Notes: generated from the sequence alone by a model not told the origin. Shown: positions 26,686 to 35,923, counted from the first letter of the stretch. The stretch: 64,000 bases of DNA from Nafulsella turpanensis ZLM-10 (GCF_000346615.1 NZ_ANNU01000015.1:42707-106706), one strand, 5' to 3'. Numbers and translations are program-made.

Positions 26686-28260
26686 TTGAGTTATGAATTA
26701 GTAATCAATTCTACTCAGAGCGGATGTCGTATAGCCCTGTTAAATGATAAAGGCCTGGTGGAGTTTCATCATGATAGTGATGAAAACCGCTTTACCGTTG
26801 GCGACATTTATTTAGGAACTGTTCGGAAAGTAGTGCAGGGGCTTAATGCCGCTTTTATTGATATAGGCTACGAAAAAGATGCCTTTCTGCATTACCTGGA
26901 CCTGGGGCCCAAGATTAAATCGCTGAACCGCTTTACCAAGCTTGTGCAAAGCAACCGTATCAATAACGGCAAGCTGAGCAACTTTAAGCTGGATCCTGAA
27001 ATTGATAAGCACGGGAAAATTACCCAGGTGCTCAGCAAAAATCAGCAGATTCTGGTTCAGGTGGTAAAAGAACCCATTTCTACAAAGGGGCCGCGCCTCT
27101 CCTGCGAATTGTCCATTGCAGGAAGGTACCTTATTATGGTTCCCTTTTCCGATTCTGTCAGTATTTCTAAAAAGATCACCAACAGTGGAGAGCGTCAGCG
27201 CCTTTTAAGACTGATTTCATCCATCAAACCAGAAGGGTTTGGGGTCATTATCCGAACGGTTGCCGAAGGTAAGGATGTTGCCTCGCTGGATCGCGACCTG
27301 AACGACCTGCTTGAAAAGTGGGAAGGCGGCGTAAAGAAGTTAAAAAGCGCCAAGCCTAAAGAGAAAATCATCGGTGAAATCAGCCGAGCTTCTTCTATCC
27401 TGCGTGATGTGCTCAACGAAAAGTTCGACAGCATTACCGTGGATAATGAAGAAATGTACACCGAAATTAAAGAGTACATCAAAGCAATTGCTCCGGACAA
27501 GCAGAAAATTGTGAAGATGTACAACGGAAAAGCGAAGGTCCTGGAACATTTTGGCATTGAAAAGCAGCTGAAATCGCTCTTTGGCCAAACGGTAAGCATC
27601 CAGGGAGGTGGTTATCTGGTTATCGACCATACAGAGGCGCTGCACGTGATAGACGTGAACAGCGGCAATAAGTCAAACTCGGAATCAGATCAGGAAACCA
27701 CTGCCCTAAAAGTAAATATACAGGCTGCCAAAGAAGTTGCAAGGCAATTGCGCCTGCGCGACATGGGGGGTATTATTGTAGTCGACTTCATCGATATGCG
27801 TAAAGCCGAAAATAAAAAGCGGGTTTACGACACCATGAAGGAAGAAATGAAGAGCGACCGCTCCAAGTTTACCGTACTGCCATTAACCAAGTTTGGCTTA
27901 ATGCAAATTACCCGGCAGCGTGTTCGGCCAGAGCTGAATATTGCTACCCGCGAGAAATGTCCTACCTGTAATGGAACCGGAAAAATAACTGCTTCTATTC
28001 TGGTATCGGATGATATTGAGCGTAACCTGGACCACCTGCTTACCAAGCAGAATGAACGAAACATTAAGCTTGCCGTACACCCTTATCTGTATTCATACTT
28101 TACAAAAGGGGTAATTTCGCGAAGAGTAAAATGGTTCCTGAAATATTCGAAGTGGATAGGTGTGGAACAGGACTCCTCTTTAGGTGTTACAGATTATAAG
28201 TTTTTAAACGGGGCTGAAGAAGAAATCGAACTGACTTCCGGCTTAAGTGAAAAAGAGTAG
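26686..28260 (+). CDS. rng: ribonuclease E/G family protein
   Basis: A 524-residue RNase G-type enzyme without the long RNase E C-terminal scaffold. The S1 RNA-binding domain (about 30-125) is followed by the 5'-sensor region and the DNase-I-like catalytic core with the Mg2+ ligands in VIDVNSGN and VVDFIDM, and a zinc-link CPTCNGTGK. It processes rRNA and decays mRNA. The start is a TTG at 26686 giving MSYELVINST, which aligns with family N-termini; the nearby ATG is out of frame. It follows the small ribosomal-type gene. Confidence 0.93.
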   Translation: MSYELVINSTQSGCRIALLNDKGLVEFHHDSDENRFTVGDIYLGTVRKVVQGLNAAFIDIGYEKDAFLHYLDLGPKIKSLNRFTKLVQSNRINNGKLSNFKLDPEIDKHGKITQVLSKNQQILVQVVKEPISTKGPRLSCELSIAGRYLIMVPFSDSVSISKKITNSGERQRLLRLISSIKPEGFGVIIRTVAEGKDVASLDRDLNDLLEKWEGGVKKLKSAKPKEKIIGEISRASSILRDVLNEKFDSITVDNEEMYTEIKEYIKAIAPDKQKIVKMYNGKAKVLEHFGIEKQLKSLFGQTVSIQGGGYLVIDHTEALHVIDVNSGNKSNSESDQETTALKVNIQAAKEVARQLRLRDMGGIIVVDFIDMRKAENKKRVYDTMKEEMKSDRSKFTVLPLTKFGLMQITRQRVRPELNIATREKCPTCNGTGKITASILVSDDIERNLDHLLTKQNERNIKLAVHPYLYSYFTKGVISRRVKWFLKYSKWIGVEQDSSLGVTDYKFLNGAEEEIELTSGLSEKE

Positions 28261-28264
28261 AAGG

Positions 28265-28305
28265 CGGGCCTGCTTTGAGGGATTCAAAGCAGGCCCGATT
28301 CTTTT
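28265..28305 (+). terminator. terminator of ribonuclease E/G gene
   Basis: A perfect 14-bp stem, CGGGCCTGCTTTGA with TCAAAGCAGGCCCG, 5-base loop, then ATTCTTTT. Four bases after the stop. Confidence 0.9.
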
Positions 28306-28337
28306 GAGCCAGCTGCTTAACTTTGTTAATTGGGTCG

Positions 28338-28967
28338 TTAGAATTTAACGCCGAGCTCGAGCCCTAAAAGGTCATTTTTTATGTTAATGTCAGCGTTGCC
28401 AATTGTTTTGGTTACCACATTAATCAGGCCTCTGTTATAATAAAGCCCTCCAAACAGCAGGGTGTTGTAACCTACCCTGTATTCAACACCGGTGCCCAGG
28501 TGCACACCCAAATCGAAGAGGCGGAAGCCTTCCACATTCACATAAGTTTCCTCTGAAGGTTTGTCGCTAATTTTAAGTTCAAATAAACCACCTAGCTGGA
28601 AGTAAACCCTTGTATCCAGTGCCAGCTCATTGGTAAACAGCTTGAGCGTGGCCGGAATCTGAAGGTATTGTAGCCTGTAAGCTTCTTCTATGGTAGGACT
28701 TCCTGGCTCCGTAATGGTAATCCCTACCCGCTTTGGCACATAAAGGAGACCTGTGCTGAAGTAGTAGTTCTCGGTAATAAAAAGGTCTACAACTGGCCCG
28801 AAAATAAATCTTCCGCCCACACCGTTGGAGGAATAGGATACTCCGTTGCTCACATCGTTGATGCGGTTAGTGGAAAGAGTTGGAGAAAACTTAATTCCTA
28901 CCTTACTTTGTGCGTGGGCCGTTTGCAGGGCTAAGAGGGTAAATAATAAAAAGAGTAACTTTCGCAT
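28338..28967 (-). CDS. outer-membrane beta-barrel protein (PorT-like)
   Basis: A 209-residue protein with a signal peptide (MRKLLFLLFTLLALQTAHAQ), then alternating hydrophobic strands with aromatic girdle residues, ending in a C-terminal strand LLGLELGVKF with the terminal Phe typical of outer-membrane barrels. It belongs to the broad Bacteroidota outer membrane beta-barrel / PorT superfamily. Specific role unknown. It is divergent from gldB (24 bases apart), so the two share a control region. Confidence 0.85.
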   Translation of the reverse strand: MRKLLFLLFTLLALQTAHAQSKVGIKFSPTLSTNRINDVSNGVSYSSNGVGGRFIFGPVVDLFITENYYFSTGLLYVPKRVGITITEPGSPTIEEAYRLQYLQIPATLKLFTNELALDTRVYFQLGGLFELKISDKPSEETYVNVEGFRLFDLGVHLGTGVEYRVGYNTLLFGGLYYNRGLINVVTKTIGNADINIKNDLLGLELGVKF

Positions 28968-28991
28968 ATCTCCTAATTTAGTTTTTAAAAT

Positions 28992-29984
28992 ATGAACAGG
29001 CTTCTGTTAATAGCGCTATTGTTTTTTTTCGTTTCAGGCTGCCAGTCTTCCGATGACTCCATTGAGCGTCCGGATGTTTCCGGCATTCCCGTAGATGTGG
29101 ATATAATTCGCCTCGAGCAGGAATTGTTTAGCGCTACATCAAAAGACGAAATACGTTCTTTTTTAGAGCAAAATAAATTATTTGCCCAAAACTTTTTATT
29201 CCTCGACCAATACCCGCACGATTCCATAGTGGTCAACCAGTTATATGCGCTAATTAATAACCCAAGCCTCGATACTGTATACCAGGAAAGCCAGCAGGTA
29301 TTTGGCGATATGGAACAGATTCGCCAGGATTTTGCCACTGCCTTTAAATTTATTAAATACCACTACCCCGAATTTGAGCCGCCGGTTATCTATACCATGG
29401 TTACAGGTTTTGGGAATGATATGTATGTGTCGGAAGATATGATTGTAATTGGCCTGGATTATTTCCTCGGCGAGGGCGCCACTTATCGTCCCCTGCAGCT
29501 GCCCGATTACATCCTGCGCAGGTATTCACCCGACCACCTGGTGCCTAGTACCATTCTGCTGCTGTCGCAGGAGTTTAATAAGGTGCAGCCGGATGATAAA
29601 AGCATGCTGGCCGATATGATTTACTATGGAAAGTCTTTTTATTTTACCGAATACGTGCTGCCCGAAATACCCGACAGCCTGATTATTGGCTATACTGCTG
29701 AAGAAATGAAGGGCCTTTGGGTAAATGAAAAGCTGGTGTGGAACCATTTCCTTAAAAATGAGCTCCTCTACGAAACCAATCATATAGTAAAGAAAAAGTA
29801 TATCGATGAAAGGCCGGCAACCCTTGAAGTTGGAAATAAAGCGCCTGGCCGCCTGGCGCAATGGTTAGGCTGGCAACTGGTGAGGGCTTATATGAATGAA
29901 AAGGAAGAGGTAAGCCTGCCGGAGTTGATGGCGACCGTAGAGCCAGTCAAAATTCTGGAAGAATCGGATTATGATCCGGAGTGA
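28992..29984 (+). CDS. gldB: gliding motility lipoprotein GldB
   Basis: A 330-residue lipoprotein with lipobox FFFVSGC (C17), then the GldB features: VDVDIIRLEQELF near the start, an MVTGFGNDMYVSEDMIVIGLDYFLGE core, and a C-terminal PGRLAQWLGWQLVRAYM. GldB is required for gliding in F. johnsoniae and is attached to the envelope. Its usual neighbour gldC is not adjacent. It is convergent with the glycosyltransferase gene, overlapping by 16 bases. Confidence 0.93.
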   Translation: MNRLLLIALLFFFVSGCQSSDDSIERPDVSGIPVDVDIIRLEQELFSATSKDEIRSFLEQNKLFAQNFLFLDQYPHDSIVVNQLYALINNPSLDTVYQESQQVFGDMEQIRQDFATAFKFIKYHYPEFEPPVIYTMVTGFGNDMYVSEDMIVIGLDYFLGEGATYRPLQLPDYILRRYSPDHLVPSTILLLSQEFNKVQPDDKSMLADMIYYGKSFYFTEYVLPEIPDSLIIGYTAEEMKGLWVNEKLVWNHFLKNELLYETNHIVKKKYIDERPATLEVGNKAPGRLAQWLGWQLVRAYMNEKEEVSLPELMATVEPVKILEESDYDPE

Positions 29985-31195
29985 GAATGACCGTATCGCT
30001 CCACCAGCCTGATAACTGCCTTGGTTAAAAGATCTTTGGAGAACTGCTCCTCAGCCAGCCGCCGGGCATTATGCTGGTATTCTTTGAGTAGGTAGCTGTT
30101 GTCGAGGAAAGGCCTGAGCTGCTGGGCAAAGTCATCTGATTCGTCGGGTTTGGTGTAGAAGCCGCAGCGGTGCTCCTCAACGAGCTCTTTGAGCCACCCG
30201 GCTGTATTTACAATGCTCAGCTTGCCCGCTGCCAGCCCATCGAAGAATTTATTGGGGCTATTGGTTTCCAGTACCGGGTAAGGGCCAAAGCTGGTGTATA
30301 CCGCATCGGATATAGCAAGCCAGTTTTTTACCTGCTGTTTGCTGCCATAAGCAACAAAGACAATATTGTTGAGCCCCATTTCAGTAGAAAGATCCTGAAT
30401 TCTGTTCAGTTCGCTGCCAGTGGCGGCCACTAAAAATTTTACAGGCAGTTGGTGGTCCAGACAGTCTTTTGCAGCTTCCAGTAGATACTCTAAATGATTG
30501 GAGGGTCCTGCTGCGCCAAAGTAGCTGATAACAAAAGTATCGTGCAGCTCAAATACTTTGGCAAATGCGTAATTTTTAGGTGCCGGCTTAAATAGCTGGC
30601 AGTCGGCCATATTGGGTATAATATGGAGGTCCTGCTCCCTGTTCGCAGTCTTATTCTTCAGCTTCTTCAAACTTTCTTTTACTCCCCGGGCAATACCGGG
30701 CGAGAGTGCTATTATACCGGCTGCCTTGGCATATATCCGTTGCTCCAGTTGTTGCAGCGCTCTTTTAACGGGCGGATGGTTAATATATCCAAGCTGGATA
30801 GGAGCCTCCGGCCATAAATCCCTTACTTCAAAAATAAAAGGTATTTTAAACCGCTGCCGGGCGTAAAGGGCAAGTAAGCCAACGGTTAAGGGAGTGGAGG
30901 TAACGTAGGCGATATCGTAAGGGGCCAGGCGAATGAGGATTTTGCGCGCCTGCCGCAGAAAGCCTAAAAAAGCCCTGCTCCTGTTAAAACTGTTCAGTTC
31001 GTTGCTGTAGTAAACGGGTACATAGTGCACCTCCACTCCATCGATAATACGCTGCTCATATTTTTCCCTGTTGTGGCTGGTAATCATTACCACATCATGC
31101 CCTGCTTTTACGAGGGCAGAGGCAATATAGTAGGAGCGGATGGCCCCTCCTTCTTCCGGTGTTTTGTAATACTGATGAATATAAAGAATGCGCAT
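29969..31195 (-). CDS. group 4 glycosyltransferase, WbuB-like
   Basis: A 408-residue GT-B glycosyltransferase. It opens with MRILYIHQYYKTPEEGGAIRSYYIA, the glycine-rich acceptor side of the WbuB/WcaI-like branch of family GT4; the middle has FEVRDLWPEAP, and the C-terminal donor site has an E...N region (PVLETNSPNKFFDGLAAGKL). It transfers a sugar to a surface polysaccharide or lipid-linked intermediate; donor and acceptor are not known. Its ATG overlaps the asnB stop by one base (TAATG), implying coupling. Confidence 0.87.
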   Translation of the reverse strand: MRILYIHQYYKTPEEGGAIRSYYIASALVKAGHDVVMITSHNREKYEQRIIDGVEVHYVPVYYSNELNSFNRSRAFLGFLRQARKILIRLAPYDIAYVTSTPLTVGLLALYARQRFKIPFIFEVRDLWPEAPIQLGYINHPPVKRALQQLEQRIYAKAAGIIALSPGIARGVKESLKKLKNKTANREQDLHIIPNMADCQLFKPAPKNYAFAKVFELHDTFVISYFGAAGPSNHLEYLLEAAKDCLDHQLPVKFLVAATGSELNRIQDLSTEMGLNNIVFVAYGSKQQVKNWLAISDAVYTSFGPYPVLETNSPNKFFDGLAAGKLSIVNTAGWLKELVEEHRCGFYTKPDESDDFAQQLRPFLDNSYLLKEYQHNARRLAEEQFSKDLLTKAVIRLVERYGHSHSGS

Positions 31196-33075
31196 TAACT
31201 AAATTGATGGTCCAGCCAGTGAGCCAGCGTGAGCAAACTAAAAAGCTCCTGCGAGAAATCTTCTTTGCCACTTTTGTGCAACTGTAGCAGCTGCTGTATT
31301 TTTTCACTTTCTACAAAAGCCTGTAGCGGATGGTTTTTATCTGAAAGCCACTGCCATAAATGGTCGGTCTTACCTTTTCTCACCCACAGTCCGAATGGAA
31401 GCCCAAAACCTTCTTTCTTCCGCTGGGCATATCCCCTTCCTCCATTGTTCTGCAGCATTTCTGCCAAAAGCCACTTTCTCCCTTTTTCCATTAGCACAGA
31501 AGGGGGCAGCGCCTCAGCAAAGGGAGCTACCTCTTCGCTTAAAAACGGCATCCGCATTTCGACACTGTGCTGCATGGAGGCTTTATCACTTAAGGCCAGT
31601 ATATCGGACACCAGGTACTGCTGCCGGTCGTACTGCAGGGCCGACTGCATCCAGCCTTCTGTAAAATTACAAGAGGAGTTATGCAACTCAGCCTGCCGGA
31701 GCCCATCCTGAAACTGAAAACTGACAAAATTGCTAAAGGTTTGAGCCGGCGAGGGGGTCAAATCGTTGAGCAGCTTTTTCCACAGCCTGAAGGGCTTTCG
31801 TAGGGGGGGGATAAGGCCTGGGGGAATGAGGCCGGCCGTAGGCCTGAGGGCAGGTAACAGCCATTGCAGCTTTTGATAGTGTTTCAGATAGGCATAAAAG
31901 GCCTGATGGCGATTATAGCCACCAAACAGCTCATCGGCCCCGGCGCCCGACATCACTACCTGCACACGCTTTTGCGCCTGCCTGCTCAGGAGGGCTGTGA
32001 GCCATGCCGCGCCATCGCCAATAGGCTGGTCCTGCGTGCTGGCAAAAGAAGGAAATTCCTCCAGCAGGCTCTCTCCTATTTCCAGGGGAAAATGGGCTAC
32101 CCCATAGTGGTTTGCTGCTTTTTCGGCCCATAGGAAATCCTGTGTTCCCCAGCGGGCCTCCTCCTGGCTGTTGCTGATGGTAAAGCAAAGAGGGAGCTGA
32201 CTGCCATTTTTTTGTAGCAGTGCCAGCATAAGAGTAGAGTCCACTCCCCCACTCAAGAAAAGCCCGACGGGCCTGTCGGACTGTAAATGAGTGAAGAGGG
32301 CATCAGTTAGCCTTTCCTCCAGGTTCTCGAGCAGGGCAGCAGGGCTGTAATCGGTAATTTGCGGCAGTGCAGGCTGGGGCCAGGCCGAAATTTCAATATC
32401 TGGCTGTCCTGCTGTCCACTTTAGCCGGTGGCCTGGTAACAGTTCGAATACCTGCTGAAAGAAAGTAAAAGGCTTTTGTGCATGCTTAAACTGCAGGTAA
32501 TGGTATACCTGCTGCTCATTCAGTATTTTAGGAACAAGCCCGCTTGCCAGCAGCCCCCTAAGTTCGGAAGAAACCAGCAGGTAGCTTTCATTATTAAAAT
32601 AATAGAGCGGCTTCATTCCATGGCGGTCGCGTGCCAGGAGGAGGCTTCCGGTTTGCTGGTCGTAAAATGCCAGGGCAAACATTCCCCGAAAGCGAGGGAG
32701 AGCGGCCTCTCCCCATTCGGCCAGGGCATAAAGTATTACTTCGGTATCTGTTCTGGTGCGGAAAGTGAAGCCCTTCTGCAGCAGTTCATTTTTTAGTTCG
32801 GGAAAATTGTAGAGCTCGCCATTATAGCTCAGGGTAAAGCGTTCTCCTGCCTGGCCTTGTTCTCCACACTGCATGGGCTGGTTCCCCAGCTCCCCCAGGT
32901 CGAGTATCTTCAGGCGGTTACTTCCTATAAAGAGCTGTGTGCTGTGGGTATCCGGGAGTCGAACATAATCCTCTGCGTCCGGACCGCGGTGCCGGGTAGC
33001 GGCGTTCATCCGACGAATAGCTTCATCGGTTTTCAGCTGTCCTTTCCTGTCCAGTACCAGGTTTACTCCACACAT
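31195..33075 (-). CDS. asnB: asparagine synthase (glutamine-hydrolysing)
   Basis: A 626-residue AsnB-type amidotransferase. The N-terminal glutaminase has C2 as nucleophile (MCGV) with RHRGPDAED and the SYNGELYN loop. The C-terminal synthetase has the ATP pyrophosphatase loop FLSGGVDSTLM and SGAGADELFGGYNRH. It makes asparagine, or amidates a carboxylate in sugar metabolism, using glutamine and ATP. Because it is translationally coupled to a glycosyltransferase, an exopolysaccharide-modifying role is as likely as amino-acid synthesis; many AsnB-like proteins sit in such loci. Confidence 0.9.
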   Translation of the reverse strand: MCGVNLVLDRKGQLKTDEAIRRMNAATRHRGPDAEDYVRLPDTHSTQLFIGSNRLKILDLGELGNQPMQCGEQGQAGERFTLSYNGELYNFPELKNELLQKGFTFRTRTDTEVILYALAEWGEAALPRFRGMFALAFYDQQTGSLLLARDRHGMKPLYYFNNESYLLVSSELRGLLASGLVPKILNEQQVYHYLQFKHAQKPFTFFQQVFELLPGHRLKWTAGQPDIEISAWPQPALPQITDYSPAALLENLEERLTDALFTHLQSDRPVGLFLSGGVDSTLMLALLQKNGSQLPLCFTISNSQEEARWGTQDFLWAEKAANHYGVAHFPLEIGESLLEEFPSFASTQDQPIGDGAAWLTALLSRQAQKRVQVVMSGAGADELFGGYNRHQAFYAYLKHYQKLQWLLPALRPTAGLIPPGLIPPLRKPFRLWKKLLNDLTPSPAQTFSNFVSFQFQDGLRQAELHNSSCNFTEGWMQSALQYDRQQYLVSDILALSDKASMQHSVEMRMPFLSEEVAPFAEALPPSVLMEKGRKWLLAEMLQNNGGRGYAQRKKEGFGLPFGLWVRKGKTDHLWQWLSDKNHPLQAFVESEKIQQLLQLHKSGKEDFSQELFSLLTLAHWLDHQFS

Positions 33076-33159
33076 AAATTACTTTCCGTAGATAAGTAAA
33101 AAATTTTAATATGGCTTCAATGCAAAGTGATTCATATCGAAGCACAACTGAGGTGAAGG

Positions 33160-33816
33160 CTATCCCTCCTTCCCTGCCACATTTTTCTCGTAATACCGGC
33201 AGAAGTAACTCAGGGGGCAAACGTCGCATTTTGGTTTGCGGGCGATACAAATGTAGCGGCCATGCAAAATCAGCCAGTGGTGTGCTTTAGGTACCAGGGC
33301 TTCCGGTATATGCCTGAGCAGCTGTTTTTCTACCTCCAGCGGTGTTTTAGCGGTTTGGGTTACCAGGCCAATTCGTTTACTTACCCGGAACACATGGGTG
33401 TCGACGGCCATGGTAGGCTGGTTATAGATAACAGAAGCGATAACATTGGCCGTTTTGCGACCAACTCCCGGAAGCTTCTGTAACAGCTTAACATCTGCAG
33501 GCACTTCGCCATTAAACTCTTCCGTCAGCATTTTGGCCATGCCTATGAGGTGCTTTGTTTTATTATTCGGGTAAGAAACACTTCTGATGTAGGGAAAGAC
33601 CTCATCGAAATGGCTGGCAGCCAGATGCTCTGCCGTAGGGAAAGCCTCAAACAGCGCCGGCGTTACCATATTAATTCTTTTGTCGGTACACTGTGCACTA
33701 AGAATAACAGCTACTAACAGCTCATATGGATTGCTGTAGTGGAGCTCTGTTTCCGGCTCCGGGCTGTTTTCAGTAAAAAAACGGATAAACTCCTGATAGC
33801 GTTCTTTTTTCTGCAT
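33160..33816 (-). CDS. nth: endonuclease III
   Basis: A 218-residue DNA glycosylase/AP lyase. The helix-hairpin-helix LPGVGRKTANV contains the catalytic Lys, AVDTHVFRVS the catalytic Asp, and the C-terminal 4Fe-4S loop is C-x6-C-x2-C-x5-C (CIARKPKCDVCPLSYFC). It removes oxidised pyrimidines. The ATG at 33816 (MQKKERYQEFIRFF) fits homologues; the frame is open to 33852. It lies 84 bases upstream of asnB on the same strand. Confidence 0.95.
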   Translation of the reverse strand: MQKKERYQEFIRFFTENSPEPETELHYSNPYELLVAVILSAQCTDKRINMVTPALFEAFPTAEHLAASHFDEVFPYIRSVSYPNNKTKHLIGMAKMLTEEFNGEVPADVKLLQKLPGVGRKTANVIASVIYNQPTMAVDTHVFRVSKRIGLVTQTAKTPLEVEKQLLRHIPEALVPKAHHWLILHGRYICIARKPKCDVCPLSYFCRYYEKNVAGKEG

Positions 33817-33930
33817 AAGCAAATATAGCCAATTATGTCCAGCCGGGGCCAATAAAAAGTCAGCTGCTGCGCACCCTTTTTAACCGCTTTTACGTAAAAA
33901 GAAGAATAGGAATTTTAGCCTGACTCACCC

Positions 33931-34365
33931 ATGATCATACCAAGAACTTTACAGCTATTACTTTTAGCCACCGGCCTTATCCTTTTGGCTTTCAGTGGCT
34001 TTTATGCTTATGAACTTAAAGAGCATGAGCAGGAGGCGGTGTCCGGCGAGTGGGATTTCCGCGACGAAACAAACCTTGAGTTATATACGCTGCCAAATGG
34101 AGAATATGAGGATGATGAAGACCAGAAGCCTGCCGCACTGGAGGAAATCGAACCGCAGGATTTGCAGGTAGGAAAAGGGCAACCACTCAGCATAATACCA
34201 TTGGAGACTGTACCTGAGCCCGAAACAGCAGCCCTTGTAGGTGGGGATGGAGAAGGAGGTGCTTACTACCTTCCGCTTGTACTGGCCGGAGCAGGCGGAT
34301 TGTTTTTATTTGTGGGTCTCTTCTCCCTAAAGTATAAAAAAATAAGCTTATCTGCAGGCAGATAA
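33931..34365 (+). CDS. hypothetical membrane protein with acidic linker
   Basis: A 144-residue protein with a hydrophobic helix at each end (about 7-27 and 112-135) and an acidic, proline-containing periplasmic stretch between them (EDDEDQKPAALEEIEPQD), then a short basic tail LKYKKISLSAGR. No known domain recognised. The last codons and stop lie in a 28-base palindrome that serves as a terminator for the opposite strand. Confidence 0.65.
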   Translation: MIIPRTLQLLLLATGLILLAFSGFYAYELKEHEQEAVSGEWDFRDETNLELYTLPNGEYEDDEDQKPAALEEIEPQDLQVGKGQPLSIIPLETVPEPETAALVGGDGEGGAYYLPLVLAGAGGLFLFVGLFSLKYKKISLSAGR

Positions 34366-34370
34366 GCTTA
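34337..34370 (-). terminator. terminator of the sigma-factor operon, overlapping a stop codon
   Basis: TAAGCTTATCTGC (34343-34355) and GCAGATAAGCTTA (34358-34370) form a perfect 13-bp stem with a 2-base loop. On the minus strand it is followed by seven T. It lies downstream of the small gene at 34387 and contains the TAA of the plus-strand gene ending at 34365. Confidence 0.85.
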
Positions 34371-34386
34371 AGAGAGGTCAGTTCAA

Positions 34387-34626
34387 TTAATTACAGTATG
34401 CTCTTAAATTCATGGCACGGGCATAGTCCATGATGTGGTTGAGGCAGCTTTCCGATGGCTCCGGCACGAGCGTGTCTAGCAGCTCTATGTCGGCTTTTAA
34501 CTGCTCAAGCTGGTCCTGCAACCGAATATCGAGCCGCAGCGCTTTTTCTATTTCCTGTGTTTCTTCAGTAGAGGTATCTTTGTAAAGATATCTGAGTAAA
34601 TCATCCGGGGTAAAGGTTTTGATCAT
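34387..34626 (-). CDS. small soluble partner of the ECF sigma factor (unknown)
   Basis: A 79-residue helical protein: FTPDDLLRYLYKDTSTEETQEIEKALRLDIRLQDQLEQLKADIELLDTL, then a tail with two cysteines. It has no membrane helix. It resembles the N-terminal cytoplasmic part of Bacteroidota anti-sigma factors (the region that holds sigma), but truncated. Its start overlaps the sigma gene by 26 nt, so the two are coupled. A role as cytosolic anti-sigma is an inference from context and helical pattern. Confidence 0.75.
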   Translation of the reverse strand: MIKTFTPDDLLRYLYKDTSTEETQEIEKALRLDIRLQDQLEQLKADIELLDTLVPEPSESCLNHIMDYARAMNLRAYCN

Positions 34627-35200
34627 AGGATATATTTTTGCTTTCCATCTTCTTTCTCAAATTAATGAGAGCATAGCGCATCCTGCCTAAAGCAGTATTA
34701 ATGCTTACACCGGTGGCATCAGCTATTTCCTGGAAGCTCATCTGCATAAAGTGCCTTTTAATGAGCACATCTTTCTGTGCTTCGGGCAGCTCTTCTATCA
34801 GTTCATGCAACAGGTCATAGGTATCCTTCCGGATTTGCTTATCTTCTATCGAACTTTCGGAAAAGGCCATAGTGTTAAACACCGGGCTGTTATCTTCCAT
34901 GTTAATAGTCGGATAACGCTTCTGCTTTCTAAAGTGGTCAATGGACAGGTTGTGCGCAATACGCAAAATCCATGGTAAAAACTTGCCCTCTTCGTTATAG
35001 CGACCAGATTGTATGGTATTTATTGCTTTAATGAAGGTTTCCTGCAGGATATCTTCGGCAATATCCGAATCTTTTACTATCAGGAAGATTGTCGTGAAAA
35101 TCTTCGGTTTGTGACGATTAACAAGTTGTTTAAAGGCCTCTTCGTTACCATTTTTGTAGAACAGCACTAACTGACTGTCATTGACGGTGTACTTCTTCAT
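34601..35200 (-). CDS. ECF RNA polymerase sigma factor (RpoE-like)
   Basis: A 199-residue sigma-70 family ECF protein. Region 2 covers about 20-90 (FKQLVNRHKPKIFTTIFLIVKDSDIAEDILQETFIKA and the -10 recognition helix GKFLPWILRIAHNLSIDHFRKQKR). Region 4 covers about 130-185 (LPEAQKDVLIKRHFMQMSFQEIADATGVSINTALGRMRYALINLRKKM). It directs RNA polymerase to a stress or envelope regulon that cannot be named here. It overlaps the 79-residue putative partner and ends at the shared hairpin. Confidence 0.93.
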   Translation of the reverse strand: MKKYTVNDSQLVLFYKNGNEEAFKQLVNRHKPKIFTTIFLIVKDSDIAEDILQETFIKAINTIQSGRYNEEGKFLPWILRIAHNLSIDHFRKQKRYPTINMEDNSPVFNTMAFSESSIEDKQIRKDTYDLLHELIEELPEAQKDVLIKRHFMQMSFQEIADATGVSINTALGRMRYALINLRKKMESKNISYDQNLYPG

Positions 35201-35440
35201 GTATAAATCTGTTAAGTTAACGTAGAGGTTTATGCCATATTGTTAATCCGGGTTTTTAGGTGAGAAAATTTCTGAAGTATTTTCAAAAGTAATCAAAGCC
35301 AGACTTTTTTACAATAGTTCTTCTGGATTTCCAGAATAATTAAAGTTAAAAAGCGTTAAGATGTTCTTTTTCAGAAGCCAAAATTATGCCATAAAGGTTC
35401 AGTGCAGCAGGAAATTTCCTTTTTTAAGAAAAATACATAA

Positions 35441-35923
35441 TTAAATTTTATCTCGGAAAGCCTCTGAGGAAGGCAGGAAGTGCACAATATTTTCCGGCTT
35501 CTCTATGCTAAAGAGGCGTTTTTTACCACTGCTGGTGATAATAAGCAATCCGCTGCCGCTCTTCGCCACAAAAGCTTTGGTGTGGTTGAAAATATTGTAG
35601 CGAATGCCCCACCCTCCATATTCCATCAGGGCGCTGTAGTTTATCAGTCTGGCTTCTTTAACTTCCTTCCAGCTAATTCCATGCGTTTTCAGGTGAAAGG
35701 GAGTAAAGCGATAGCGGATGCCCTGCTCGCTAAAGTTCAGGTGGAGTCTGGCAGTAGAAAGGGCGATAAAGAGGGCGAGCACCAGGCAGGATGACAAAAT
35801 GAAAGAAATACTCAGCATCCGCCCTTCTGTCCAGCCAGCCCAAAGGAGGACGGTAAAGGTGAATGCCGCGGCCAAATAGAGCCAGGGGGCCCGCAGGGGC
35901 TGCGATTCATGGTAGGTATTCAT
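35441..35923 (-). CDS. two-helix membrane protein with PH-like domain, unknown
   Basis: A 160-residue protein with two hydrophobic helices (about 13-29 and 36-56), then a soluble beta-rich part (LHLNFSEQGIRYRFTPF, SWKEVKEARLINYSALMEYGGWGIRYN, GSGLLIITSSGKKRLFSIEKPENIVHFL), a pattern like bacterial PH-domain (YdbS/YdbT-type) membrane proteins. No function can be assigned. It stands alone, divergent from uvrA. Confidence 0.7.
   Translation of the reverse strand: MNTYHESQPLRAPWLYLAAAFTFTVLLWAGWTEGRMLSISFILSSCLVLALFIALSTARLHLNFSEQGIRYRFTPFHLKTHGISWKEVKEARLINYSALMEYGGWGIRYNIFNHTKAFVAKSGSGLLIITSSGKKRLFSIEKPENIVHFLPSSEAFRDKI

Noticed and set aside
31195..33075. asnB and glycosyltransferase as a full polysaccharide locus
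   Set aside because: Only two such genes are present, flanked by nth and gldB; no polymerase or flippase is seen.
34343..34370. Palindrome at the end of the 33931 gene as an operator
   Set aside because: It is followed by a T run on the minus strand, so a terminator explains it better.
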